DNA from: Flavobacteriia bacterium
GTDB taxonomy: Bacteria > Bacteroidota > Bacteroidia > Flavobacteriales_D > Crocinitomicaceae
Assembly (NCBI GenBank): GCA_947455255.1
Contig: CANGOA010000016.1
Location: forward strand, 1 to 32,013
Reading direction: 5' to 3'
DNA: 32,013 nt
Part shown: piece by piece, positions 16,415 to 25,686 of the stretch
Numbering within the stretch: position 1 is the stretch's first letter
Layout: each line of letters begins with the position of its first letter
Program-made: the position numbers and the translations under genes
Notes under the pieces: generated by a model
What the model was told of the DNA's origin: nothing
What the model saw: the letters and a program-made list of their open reading frames with translations, nothing else
The model's database searches: none

Positions 16415-17278
16415 TTAAACAGTATCCATAAATGTTTTTTCTGTTTTATTAAAAACAAAAATACCTAATACTAAGATCGTAACCATAAAAACAACACTAT
16501 ACATAAAACTAGTTACTGTGAAATAACCTCTGCCTGTAAATGCATATCGAAAGGTTTCTATCATGGGTGAAATAGGATTCAAAGATAGAAAAGTCTTATA
16601 CATAGGAGGAATATCTGATACTGGATACATTATGGGTGTAGCATACATCAATAGGGTCATAAACACCCCTACCAACATATTTAAATCTCGATATTTTGTA
16701 GTAAAAGAAGAAATGATAATCCCAAACCCCATCGCAACACCACCTAAAACGAGAATAATTACAGGAATTAATAAGATACACCAATTAGGTTCAATAATAG
16801 AATCTGGCTGAACTAAATAATAAATAAAAAAACAGAGATAGGTAAACATTTGGATGGATAATTTCAACAAATTAGATAGAACCATCGAAATTGGAGAAAC
16901 TAAACGCGGAAAATAAACCTTACCAAAAATACCAGCATTAGAACTAAATGTAGACGAAGCACCATTGAAACACGAATTAAAATAATTCCATAAAGTCGTT
17001 CCGCCTAAATAAAACAAAGGACCAGGTAATCCATCGGTAGACAAATGCGCGATTTCTTTAAATAAAAAAGTATAGGTAAAAACGGTAAACAAAGGCCCTA
17101 ACATAAACCAAAAAGGACCCAAAACAGTTTGCTTATAAATGGCTACAATATCACGACGAACAAAAATGCGAATCAAATCTCGATATTCCCATATCTCACG
17201 AATATTCAAATGAAACCAATTAACTTTGGGGGTAATTATTGTTGACCATTCCGCATTATTTTCATTCGATTTTCCCAT
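16415..17278 (-). CDS. ABC-2 type polysaccharide export permease (Wzm-like)
   Basis: The 287 residues contain a cytoplasmic N-terminal segment (WEYRDLIRIFVRRDIVAIYKQ, the coupling helix seen in Wzm/TagG proteins) and six hydrophobic membrane spans. Typical motifs are TVLGPFWFMLGPLFT, FYLGGTTLWNYF, GIFGKVYFPRLVSP and NPISPMIETFRYAF. It forms the channel, with the ATPase encoded two genes later, for moving a lipid-linked glycan to the periplasm. It is the first gene of the minus-strand operon, with 293 bases of AT-rich non-coding DNA ahead shared with the divergent plus-strand cassette. The Asn/Pro motifs make O-antigen or capsule export much more likely than drug export. Confidence 0.88.
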   Translation of the reverse strand: MGKSNENNAEWSTIITPKVNWFHLNIREIWEYRDLIRIFVRRDIVAIYKQTVLGPFWFMLGPLFTVFTYTFLFKEIAHLSTDGLPGPLFYLGGTTLWNYFNSCFNGASSTFSSNAGIFGKVYFPRLVSPISMVLSNLLKLSIQMFTYLCFFIYYLVQPDSIIEPNWCILLIPVIILVLGGVAMGFGIIISSFTTKYRDLNMLVGVFMTLLMYATPIMYPVSDIPPMYKTFLSLNPISPMIETFRYAFTGRGYFTVTSFMYSVVFMVTILVLGIFVFNKTEKTFMDTV

Positions 17279-17452
17279 GTTTTATCAAAAATTTAAGGTT
17301 CAAAAACCTTGTTAACATAACCCAAAGTTGATTCAATATTAATTTTTTATTTTAAGTTACTAACTTGTTTTTTTTTTGAATTAATAAATAATAGACTAAT
17401 TATATTAAAGTATTTTAAATACTTATTTTTAATCAATAAAGTCAATTACAAT

Positions 17453-17460
17453 TAACTTTG
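17453..17460 (+). promoter_or_regulatory. Candidate -7 element for the plus-strand glycan cassette
   Basis: TAACTTTG matches TAnnTTTG and lies 112 bases before the start at 17572. There is no TTG at the usual distance upstream. It is listed because the intergenic region must hold divergent promoters and this is the best match on this strand. Confidence 0.25.
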
Positions 17461-17472
17461 TATTTAATTTTA

Positions 17473-17480
17473 CAAATGTA
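17473..17480 (-). promoter_or_regulatory. Candidate -7 element for the wzm-to-pseI operon
   Basis: TACATTTG on the minus strand matches the Bacteroidota -7 consensus TAnnTTTG, 195 bases upstream of the permease start. No TTG is found 19 bases further upstream, so support is weak. An inverted repeat AAGTATT/AATACTT (17408-17424) lies between this site and the gene and could be an operator. Confidence 0.3.
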
Positions 17481-17571
17481 AGTTTTTTTATTAAACTATT
17501 TTTATTATCCATACATCATTTTAAAGTTTTAAAAAAATCATTAAATTAATACTCAAGATAAAAACAGAACG

Positions 17572-19032
17572 ATGAAGAATTTAAAAATTTCAGATAACAC
17601 GATGAAAATGTGCCTAAATTGCGTCTTAATAATTCTAATTGTTCTCACTAGATCGGTTTCATTTAACGACTCAATTTTAAACATTGATGAAACTGAATGG
17701 ATATATTGTTTAAAAAAAATGATAAGCAACCCAATACCAACAACTGGGTTTGATGCTAACACATCTGGACCAATCGCAATCTATCTTTTATATCCATTAT
17801 ATCTGATATCTGAAAAACTATATCTGTCAGACTTAAGAATATATGGTCTAATCTTTTTATTAATTCCATTTTTTCTATTTATTAAAAAGAAATTATTTGA
17901 AAGTATTACCTATAGTTCTATCTATTTTACATTTTTAATAATGTTAAACAAGGATTTTTTAGCTTATAACACCGAATGGGTTATAATTCCATTTTTGTTT
18001 ATTTTAGAACATTTATCCTCAACGCACAAATCATTTTATACAAAGTCAATTTACATTTTAATAATACTAGTATTACCGCTAATTAAGTTTCAAGCAATTT
18101 TATTTTCGGTCTTTTTTTATATCGATTTATTCTTGAAAGATTATAAAAATAATAAAAACAAAGAATTATTAAAAACATCTTATATCACAACAATACTAAT
18201 TGCTATTACATTTTCAATTCTATTTTATAATGTCAATATAATGGAATTCAAACACTATTATATTGATAGAAATATGTTCTATAGCAAATTTATGCAATGG
18301 GGAAAAAGTAATAGAGATATATTTTATATTTTCAGGCAACAACTCTCCAATTTGTTTTTTCTACAAATAATTGCAACCATAATAACAACGATCTTACTAA
18401 TGAAAAAATTTGGAATAAAAATAATCACAACATTTAACAGAGAGTATATTTTAACAATTATAACATTAATAACCATTTACATACCAAAAACTAACTTTAC
18501 ACATTATTATCAATTTTTATTTTTTTCACTCACCATCCTTCTTGCAAAAAAAATAATAATTTTAGCAGACTACAGTAAGAAAAATCAAATTAAAATTTCA
18601 ATTATATTTTTAATTGTACTGGTAGGTTTAGGTGTAAACAATGCAATAAATCCATTCACTAATAAAGATAAGAATACAAGTTTTAACAATTCTAAACATT
18701 TAGAAAAAATAAAAAAAAACTCAAACGTTTTTATTTTAGGATGTATCGAAGCCGAGCCTTTATACTATAGACTAAGAAACAAAATTAATTTTAAACATAT
18801 TTCAGCACACACCTATTTTTTAAAATCATTTAGTGAAATAAATAGAGGAAAGTATTACAAAAAAGAATTAAATAGAGTGATAAATACACTCAATTCAGAC
18901 ATTGACTTTATTATTGATCCAGAAGGGATTATTGGAATATTAAATGAAAACAAAATAAATAAAATAATTTCACGTAAATATCAAAAAAAAGATGCATTTA
19001 TGAAAGGGTTTATTTATGAAAAAAAAGAATAA
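17572..19032 (+). CDS. Multispan membrane protein, probable GT-C glycosyltransferase
   Basis: The 486 residues contain about ten to eleven hydrophobic spans up to residue 355 and a soluble C-terminal domain of about 130 residues. After the first span comes NIDETEWIY, an acidic pair in the first periplasmic loop as in GT-C enzymes that use polyprenyl-phosphate sugars (PMT/ArnT type). Near residue 305 THYYQFLFF is a histidine-tyrosine segment also common in this group. It would transfer a sugar from a lipid carrier at the outer face of the inner membrane. The next gene, a DPM1/GtrB-like GT2 that would make such a carrier-linked sugar, supports this. Sequence similarity alone is weak, so the call rests on topology, the DE motif and context. 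Confidence 0.6.
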   Translation: MKNLKISDNTMKMCLNCVLIILIVLTRSVSFNDSILNIDETEWIYCLKKMISNPIPTTGFDANTSGPIAIYLLYPLYLISEKLYLSDLRIYGLIFLLIPFFLFIKKKLFESITYSSIYFTFLIMLNKDFLAYNTEWVIIPFLFILEHLSSTHKSFYTKSIYILIILVLPLIKFQAILFSVFFYIDLFLKDYKNNKNKELLKTSYITTILIAITFSILFYNVNIMEFKHYYIDRNMFYSKFMQWGKSNRDIFYIFRQQLSNLFFLQIIATIITTILLMKKFGIKIITTFNREYILTIITLITIYIPKTNFTHYYQFLFFSLTILLAKKIIILADYSKKNQIKISIIFLIVLVGLGVNNAINPFTNKDKNTSFNNSKHLEKIKKNSNVFILGCIEAEPLYYRLRNKINFKHISAHTYFLKSFSEINRGKYYKKELNRVINTLNSDIDFIIDPEGIIGILNENKINKIISRKYQKKDAFMKGFIYEKKE

Positions 19033-19288
19033 AACCAATTATATAAAAATATTTTAACCTGTTTAAAACATAATTGATTTTTATAATTTGACGATAAAGT
19101 CATCAAAACTAAATATATCATCACCTCCACATTAAATTTTGAATGAATAAAAAAAAATCAGTTCTTATACATAATGTTTTGCAATTATTTCAAGAATATA
19201 AAAAATATCACAATATCACCTTATATTTGACAAACATATGAATAAAAGTATTAAATAATTAAAACACATTAATCTGAAATTACGTGTA

Positions 19289-20212
19289 ATGAAAAAAAAC
19301 TTTCAAATAATTCTACCTGTATTTAACGAATATGAATTAATAGAAACTTTTTTAAAATTAGTTGAAAAAGTTTTGTCTACTTTAGATGTTGATTTTAAAT
19401 TAATCATAGTCGATGATGGTTCTATTGATTCTACTGTAGAAATAATAAAAAACTTTGAATTTATAGCTGCAAATATTTCGCTTGAATTATTACAATTAAG
19501 CTCTAATCAAGGACATCAAAATGCAATCCGAGAAGGAATAATACATGTGTCAAAAAAAACAGACAATACTTTATCAGGTATTATAATAATGGATGCAGAT
19601 GGGGAGGATGACCCGGAAGCAATTAAAGAATTAATAAGTATCCAAGAATTTGATATTGTATTTGTATCAAGGGGAAAAAGAAAAGAAAGTACTAAGTTCA
19701 AAATTGGATACTTTATTTATAAAATACTTTTTAGATTAATTACTGGAAAAACAATAAATTTTGGAAACTATTCGCTATTAAGCCCTAGGGTGATAAGGTC
19801 TATTTCAAAAAAGCATTTCTTTCACTATTCTGCGTTTCTTTCAAAACAAAAATTTGACATAAAAAAAATAAATTACAACCGACAAAAAAGAATAGATGGT
19901 TCGTCTAAAATGGCTTTTAAAAACTTACTTTTTCATGCACTTAAATCATTTATAGAATATGCTGAAGAAGTTGTATTCTTTCAATTAAAAATATTTGCAT
20001 GTATTTTTGTGATTTTAACTTCAACAGGCATTTATATACTCTATTCAAAATTTATAGCAAAAAATGCAATTATTGGATGGTCTAGCACATTATTGGTAGG
20101 GTTGTTAAACTCCCTACTAATAATGTTAAGTTCTATAATAATCTCTACACTGCTTCTTTCGATTAAAAATACACTTGATCAAAAAAACAATACTGAAAAT
20201 CTAAAAAAATAG
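19289..20212 (+). CDS. GtrB/DPM1-like GT2 glycosyltransferase with two C-terminal membrane spans
   Basis: The 307 residues hold a GT-A domain with ILPVFNEYE (8-16), VDDGS (41-45), NQGHQNAIREG and the metal-binding DAD (102-104, in MDADGEDDP), followed by two hydrophobic spans at about 233-255 and 265-290. That layout is typical of polyprenyl-phosphate glycosyltransferases such as GtrB, which load a sugar onto undecaprenyl phosphate at the cytoplasmic face. A 256-base AT-rich gap without a visible gene precedes it (a lone TATATTTG at 19222-19229 could be a -7 element). The methyltransferase gene starts 3 bases after its stop. A supplier role for the GT-C protein upstream is inferred. Confidence 0.82.
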   Translation: MKKNFQIILPVFNEYELIETFLKLVEKVLSTLDVDFKLIIVDDGSIDSTVEIIKNFEFIAANISLELLQLSSNQGHQNAIREGIIHVSKKTDNTLSGIIIMDADGEDDPEAIKELISIQEFDIVFVSRGKRKESTKFKIGYFIYKILFRLITGKTINFGNYSLLSPRVIRSISKKHFFHYSAFLSKQKFDIKKINYNRQKRIDGSSKMAFKNLLFHALKSFIEYAEEVVFFQLKIFACIFVILTSTGIYILYSKFIAKNAIIGWSSTLLVGLLNSLLIMLSSIIISTLLLSIKNTLDQKNNTENLKK

Positions 20213-20215
20213 TAT

Positions 20216-20902
20216 ATGGAATACATTGGAAATGAACTGGAATTATTTGAACATGCTAATAACTGGAAAAAATATTACGCTAAAAACATTTCAAAACATA
20301 TAAAAGGCAATGTATTAGAAGTTGGTGCCGGAATAGGCGCAAATACCAAGTTTTTAATAACTAATGATGTTACATCATGGACATATGTAGAACCAGACAC
20401 ATCCCTTTTTTCAAAAATAGAACTAAAAAATAGTCAAATTATTACTGATCAAAAATTTATTAATGGTACAATCGATGATGTTAATGATACAAATTATGAT
20501 TGTATTATTTACATCGATGTACTAGAACATATTGAATTCCCAAAACAAGAAATACAAAAAATAAAAGATAAACTTTCCAAAAATGGAAAACTAATAATCC
20601 TAGTCCCTGCATATCAAACATTATTTTCTGAGTTTGATGAAAAAATTGGCCATTTTAGGCGTTACAACAAGAAAATGCTTCAAGAACATATTAATCATGA
20701 ATTAAAAACATTGGAATTATTTTATTTAGATAGTGTAGGATTATTAGCATCTATTGCCAACAAGTATATCTTAAAAAAAGAAACACCTTCCATAGAAAAC
20801 GTATATTTTTGGGACAAAAAATTAATTCCTTGCTCTAAAATATCAGACCAATTAATCGGAAAAAAAATGGGGAAATCGTTAATTGGTATCTTTCAAAAAT
20901 AA
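20216..20902 (+). CDS. Class I SAM-dependent methyltransferase
   Basis: The 228 residues have SAM-binding motif I VLEVGAGIGANT (33-44), acidic VEPD after the second strand, and CIIYIDVLEHIE as the motif II/IV region. Later come LVPAYQTLFSEFDEKIGHFRRY, a block typical of methyltransferases found with GtrB-like glycosyltransferases in glycan clusters. It follows the GT2 gene by only 3 bases, so the two are surely cotranscribed and may act on the same lipid-linked sugar. The acceptor group is unknown. A gap of 198 bases follows in which I see no gene. Confidence 0.82.
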   Translation: MEYIGNELELFEHANNWKKYYAKNISKHIKGNVLEVGAGIGANTKFLITNDVTSWTYVEPDTSLFSKIELKNSQIITDQKFINGTIDDVNDTNYDCIIYIDVLEHIEFPKQEIQKIKDKLSKNGKLIILVPAYQTLFSEFDEKIGHFRRYNKKMLQEHINHELKTLELFYLDSVGLLASIANKYILKKETPSIENVYFWDKKLIPCSKISDQLIGKKMGKSLIGIFQK

Positions 20903-21100
20903 TTTCTATTTTATCGTGAAACAGTTAGTAAAAGGGTAAAGGACTACCTTTTTTCGACCGTTTAAAAATAGAGTGTTAATTTTAAAACAGTCAAAAAGAG
21001 GTGAATAAACGTCAAGTTTTAACAAAGAACAGATAATCAAAGTGCTAAAATCATAAGAAGAATATGTAAAATTAACTTTTGATTATATAAATGAAAAAAG

Positions 21101-21805
21101 ATGAAAAACGAACGGAAATTTGATGAATTTGATCACTTTGCAAAACATTATAGAGAAATACATAATAAAAACTTAAAAATTACAGCAAAGGATAGCCACT
21201 ATTATTCTGAACACAAAATACAAATACTAAAAACCCACGAAAAAAAAGATTCGATGAACTTTTTAGATTTTGGCTGTGGTGATGGAAATAGTTCATTTTT
21301 TTTCACTGAATATTTTCCTTTATGTACCTATCATGGTATCGATATTTCGAGTGAAAGTATTGAAATGGCAACAAAAAATTCGATTAAAAACACTAATTTT
21401 CAAACTTTTGATGGAATGAATATACCATTTGAAGACAACACTTTTGATGTGATATTTACAGCTTGTGTTTTCCATCATATTGATTTCAAATTACACCAAA
21501 ATCTATTCAAAGAAATCTATCGCGTCCTAAAACCCGGTGGTAAATTCTACATCTTTGAACACAATCCATGGAATCCAGTTACGAGACATATCGTAAATAC
21601 TTGCCCTTTTGATGCAGATGCTGTCTTATTATCTCCAACATACACTAAAAATATTTTAAATAAAGTTTTTAAAAACCATAGTACTAATTTTATATTATTC
21701 TTTCCGCGACATAAATTTTTCTCATTATTTATTAAACTGGAAAAATTTCTTTGCAAATTACCGCTTGGTGGCCAATATTACACAGTTACAAAAAAAATCG
21801 TATGA
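21101..21805 (+). CDS. Class I SAM-dependent methyltransferase (Methyltransf_11 type)
   Basis: The 234 residues have motif I FLDFGCGDGNSS (54-65), GIDISSESIEMA, FDVIFTACVFHHID and the RVLKPGGKFYIFEHNPWNP block typical of Methyltransf_11 proteins in surface-glycan clusters. I take ATG 21101; an ATG ten bases earlier is in another frame. The stop TGA overlaps the next start (ATGA at 21802-21805), so translation is coupled to the acyltransferase. Its target could be a sugar or a lipid carrier; the sequence does not tell. Confidence 0.82.
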   Translation: MKNERKFDEFDHFAKHYREIHNKNLKITAKDSHYYSEHKIQILKTHEKKDSMNFLDFGCGDGNSSFFFTEYFPLCTYHGIDISSESIEMATKNSIKNTNFQTFDGMNIPFEDNTFDVIFTACVFHHIDFKLHQNLFKEIYRVLKPGGKFYIFEHNPWNPVTRHIVNTCPFDADAVLLSPTYTKNILNKVFKNHSTNFILFFPRHKFFSLFIKLEKFLCKLPLGGQYYTVTKKIV

Positions 21806-22824
21806 AACAATATTTTCCAAAATTAACAGAAATCGAAAAAAATAAAATTGATGTTTGGCGAGGAATACTTACATTCCTAGTGCTAATTTGTCATTCATTT
21901 CAATTTTTTGCTCCAAGTAATTTTTGGGATTTTTTTGATGCAGAAAAAACACATGGATTTTTTCATTATTGTGCAATTGCATTTTTAGTCATGAGTGGTT
22001 TTGTGATTTTTTATAGTCTCGAAAACAATTACTTAAATAAAAAAACTGTAAATTATAAGGATTTTTTAATTGCCAGAATATCTAGATTATATCCACCATT
22101 ATTCCTCACATTTATTTGCATATATGTGTTAAAAATTTTAAATAAGATACTTAACACTAACATTTTAGAATATAAACAATTATCCATGTTCGATTATATT
22201 GATTTTGTTTTATTAAAAAACTTAAATATTGGTAAAGTAAATGGTCCGCTATGGACATTAATGTTTGAAATGTGGTATTATGTTCTTGCTATTCTAATCT
22301 ATAAATGTTTTAGAACAACTAAAAAAGGAACTATAATTTTAAACATTAGTATTTGTGTATGTATATTGTTATTCATGTATAAAAATATCAGCCCAAACTC
22401 ACTTTTATACTTTGCTTTATTTCTGATTGGACCAACTTATTTAATCTTGAAAAAAGTTTTGAGTAACAAAATAATTTTAATTGTATCATTATTATTCAGT
22501 CTGTTGTTTTTTATAATAAATTTTAAATTTTTCAAAAATCAAAGTTATTTACAAATATGGTGGATGCAAATTTTACTTGCAATAACGTTCGTTGGCGCTC
22601 TTTTTTCTGTTCCTGATAGCAAGTATTTTAAAAAAATAGCAACTTTTTCATACACATTATACATTATACACTTTCCTGTTTTTCTTTTTTTTAATCATTA
22701 CCTTACAAAAAATTATTTAACCATAATTATAAGCATTTGTTCTATCATGACTATTTCATATTTTATATCAAGATTTATTGAACAAAAAAATAATTTTAAA
22801 AATTTTATATACAAACATTTTTAA
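21802..22824 (+). CDS. Acyltransferase family 3 membrane protein (OafA-like)
   Basis: The 340 residues start with DVWRGILTFLVLICHSFQFF, the R-x10-H motif of acyltransferase-3 proteins (His31 presumed catalytic), followed by about ten membrane spans. ISRLYPPLFLTF and GPLWTLMFEMWYY are further family landmarks. Such enzymes move acetyl or other acyl groups across the inner membrane onto sugars of LPS, capsule or O-antigen. I start at ATG 21802, which overlaps the methyltransferase stop; a TTG at 21751 would add 17 unlikely residues. The secreted beta-helix gene begins 3 bases after its stop. Role as a glycan O-acetylase is inferred from family and neighbours. Confidence 0.88.
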   Translation: MKQYFPKLTEIEKNKIDVWRGILTFLVLICHSFQFFAPSNFWDFFDAEKTHGFFHYCAIAFLVMSGFVIFYSLENNYLNKKTVNYKDFLIARISRLYPPLFLTFICIYVLKILNKILNTNILEYKQLSMFDYIDFVLLKNLNIGKVNGPLWTLMFEMWYYVLAILIYKCFRTTKKGTIILNISICVCILLFMYKNISPNSLLYFALFLIGPTYLILKKVLSNKIILIVSLLFSLLFFIINFKFFKNQSYLQIWWMQILLAITFVGALFSVPDSKYFKKIATFSYTLYIIHFPVFLFFNHYLTKNYLTIIISICSIMTISYFISRFIEQKNNFKNFIYKHF

Positions 22825-22827
22825 AAA

Positions 22828-25686
22828 ATGAAAAATTTTAAAATAATAGTATTTATTCTGATATTTCTACCTTTAGTTTCTTACGGAAATAATTACTATG
22901 TATCCAATAATGGAAACGACTTAAATTCTGGAACAATTAACTATCCTTTTAAATCAATAAATAAGGCGTTAGATTTAATTAAAAGTGGAGATACGTTAAC
23001 AATAAGAGAAGGTACATATTTAGAAAGTTTAATACTTAACGAAAATATATCTGGAATTTTTATTACTAATTATAAAAATGAAAAAGTAATCATAAGTCCC
23101 TCAATTAACATTTATAACAACTACAAAGTTGTTGAATATAAAGATAATATAGTGAAATTTAATATTTCAGACTCTATATTACAATTATTTATAAATGGCG
23201 AACCAAAAATGAAAGCTTCATTTCCAACAATGAATGAAGAAATGTTTGACCTAAACAAAGCGGCAAACGTTTATGTATCGTATGATAAAAAAATTATTTT
23301 TGTTGGAATAAATAAGTTTTCAAACTTGATCGGCGCTCAATTCACAGGAATTTGTAGTGATAAAATTGTATCTATTGGAGGTAAAATTACAGGGGTAAAT
23401 AATAACGAAATTACAGTTTCTGATTCCGGTGGATATTGGAAAGAACCATTTCAGAATAGTTATTTAGGTAATGGAAAAGGATTTCTAACTGGTAGTCTTG
23501 ATTTTTTAGATACTGAGGGTGAATGGCTTTGGAAAAAAGGAAGTTTGTACATTTATTCTTCTGACACAAATACCTTATTTAAAAACGAAATATTTGCAAG
23601 GATTCAAAAACATGTAATTATTATTAACACAAATGATATAACTATAAATGGGATTGAAATAATTGGAGGTAGTATATTACTTGAAAAATGTAAAAATTGT
23701 ATATTAAGTAATTTAAACATTGAATATCCCGTTCCTTTCCATCACCCCTGGAGTGGATTCGAAAGATTTTCACAATATTGGAATGGTAAGGAAGTATTGA
23801 CGCATGGACCTGAAACATGGTCCGGTAAAGGAGTTGAAATTGGCGGTGAAAACAACCAATTAATCAACTGTTATATCGCTCATAGTTGGGGGGACGGAGC
23901 TACTATTTATGGAAAAAATAATAAAATTGAAAATTGTATTATTGAAGATTGTGATTGGATAGCTAACGATTGTTCAGTAGTATGTGTAAGTGGCTCAAAC
24001 CACTCTATTATAAATAACACTTTTAAAAATAGCGCTCGATCCATTGTTTTAAATAGAAAACTAGAAAATAGTTTAATTAAAAATAATGAAATTGCTTATG
24101 GTGGTACAACATGTACTGATTTAGGACTTATTTATTGTTATGACACGGATGGGAAAAATACAGAAATCGCCTATAATTTTGTACATGATAATCTTGCAAA
24201 GAAAAATGGAGTTGGAATATATCTAGATGAAAACAATCAAAATCATAGTCTTCACCATAACATAATTACAAATTGTTCCGTTGGAATAAATTTAAACAAG
24301 CCATCTGTGAATACGCTAGTTTACCACAATACATTATTCAAAAATGAGTTTAGTATGGGGGCATGGGGTAACTCTGGAGAATTAATTAACGTATATACAT
24401 TCAATAATTTAAGTGATTCTGACAAAAAATTATCGTGGAATTACGATTCATTTTATGGAAATAAAATGGATTCAAACTATCTATATTCAAGTCCTATATT
24501 TATAGATTCAAAAAACAATAATTTCAGTCTTAAACAGCATATACCAGCTATTAATTCTGGAATAATTAATGAATTCACAAAAGATTTTATTGGAGATAGA
24601 CCGGATAAAGGTGCAATTGAATTTGGAAAAGAAAAATGGAAAACAGGATCATCTATCATTCTAGAAAACAAAAAAAACAAAGTGCCTTTTAGTTGTAACG
24701 ATTTAATTCTCGTAAAAAACACAATAGATAGTGCTTTACTAACTTGGAATTATATACATGGTGCTATCGACAGCTTTTATGTAGAAAGAAAACTATCTAC
24801 GGATCAGAATTATTCAATTATTGCTAGACTTGACTCATCTATACATATATTTAATGACACAATAACTAAATTAGGTGAATATCACTATCAAATACTAGCA
24901 AAAAACAGTTCTGGTGTATCTGAACCCTCTAACTCTGTAGAAGTATTTAAAACAATTGAACCTGATAAAAATACATTTTTAGATGCGGAAAATAACGACC
25001 TGCAGAAAGGAACATTAATTTCAGATGAAACATTAAGTAATATAGATCATACAGATTGGATTCTATTCAAACAAATAAATTTTAATGACTCAACATATGA
25101 CGCATGTAAAATAAGAATGGCCGTTCCATGTGAATATTCTTGGCAAAATATTCAGCTGAGAGTTGATTCCTATATGGGTGAAATAATCGGTGAATATATA
25201 ACAGAAAACACAGGCTCTTGGGATAATTATGAAATAAAATATTTCCCAATTCAAAAAATTTCAGGCATCCATGATGTATACATAAAATTTAAAGGGAAAT
25301 ATGGTATTGCTAACTTAGATTGGTTTCAGCTTTTCAACTCGAAAAACGAAATAATTAATACAATTCATAAAGATTCTAAATGTCCTCAACCATATATGAA
25401 GATTAATGAAATTCCTGTGAAATTGTTTCCAAATCCAGGACATGGATTGCTTAGAGTAAGTTTTGAAAATACTGAATTAACTAAAGCGAAAGTTGAAATT
25501 TATAATACTGTTGGACACAAAATTTCAGAACAAAACTATTCTGATCTTTATCCTGGGGAAGTTGAACTTTACGTAGAATCTAAAAATATAGACCTAGAAT
25601 TAAAAAATTCTTTTTACATTATTAAAGTAAATATTGAAAGTGAAAATCATAGTCAAGAAACGATACTTAAATATATTCGATTATAA
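22828..25686 (+). CDS. Secreted parallel beta-helix protein with FN3, CBM6 and T9SS sorting domain
   Basis: The 952 residues start with a signal peptide (about 1-20, ending VSYG). Residues 22-600 form a right-handed parallel beta-helix: NYYVSNNGNDLNSGT and PFKSINKALDLIKSGDTLTIREGTY are the DUF1565-type opening, and many N-rich turns follow (IENCIIEDC, IINNTFKNS, IKNNEIAY, LHHNIITNC). Residues 622-709 look like a fibronectin-III domain. Residues 716-836 match a CBM6 sugar-binding domain (TGSWDNYEI, GIHDVYIKFKG, NLDWFQLF). Residues 862-952 are a type A T9SS C-terminal signal (VKLFPNPGHGLLRV). The protein should cross the outer membrane by T9SS and stay on or leave the surface. The helix suggests polysaccharide binding or cleavage, but I cannot see a defined lyase or hydrolase catalytic set. 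Its stop abuts the stop of the convergent gene. Confidence 0.85.
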   Translation: MKNFKIIVFILIFLPLVSYGNNYYVSNNGNDLNSGTINYPFKSINKALDLIKSGDTLTIREGTYLESLILNENISGIFITNYKNEKVIISPSINIYNNYKVVEYKDNIVKFNISDSILQLFINGEPKMKASFPTMNEEMFDLNKAANVYVSYDKKIIFVGINKFSNLIGAQFTGICSDKIVSIGGKITGVNNNEITVSDSGGYWKEPFQNSYLGNGKGFLTGSLDFLDTEGEWLWKKGSLYIYSSDTNTLFKNEIFARIQKHVIIINTNDITINGIEIIGGSILLEKCKNCILSNLNIEYPVPFHHPWSGFERFSQYWNGKEVLTHGPETWSGKGVEIGGENNQLINCYIAHSWGDGATIYGKNNKIENCIIEDCDWIANDCSVVCVSGSNHSIINNTFKNSARSIVLNRKLENSLIKNNEIAYGGTTCTDLGLIYCYDTDGKNTEIAYNFVHDNLAKKNGVGIYLDENNQNHSLHHNIITNCSVGINLNKPSVNTLVYHNTLFKNEFSMGAWGNSGELINVYTFNNLSDSDKKLSWNYDSFYGNKMDSNYLYSSPIFIDSKNNNFSLKQHIPAINSGIINEFTKDFIGDRPDKGAIEFGKEKWKTGSSIILENKKNKVPFSCNDLILVKNTIDSALLTWNYIHGAIDSFYVERKLSTDQNYSIIARLDSSIHIFNDTITKLGEYHYQILAKNSSGVSEPSNSVEVFKTIEPDKNTFLDAENNDLQKGTLISDETLSNIDHTDWILFKQINFNDSTYDACKIRMAVPCEYSWQNIQLRVDSYMGEIIGEYITENTGSWDNYEIKYFPIQKISGIHDVYIKFKGKYGIANLDWFQLFNSKNEIINTIHKDSKCPQPYMKINEIPVKLFPNPGHGLLRVSFENTELTKAKVEIYNTVGHKISEQNYSDLYPGEVELYVESKNIDLELKNSFYIIKVNIESENHSQETILKYIRL

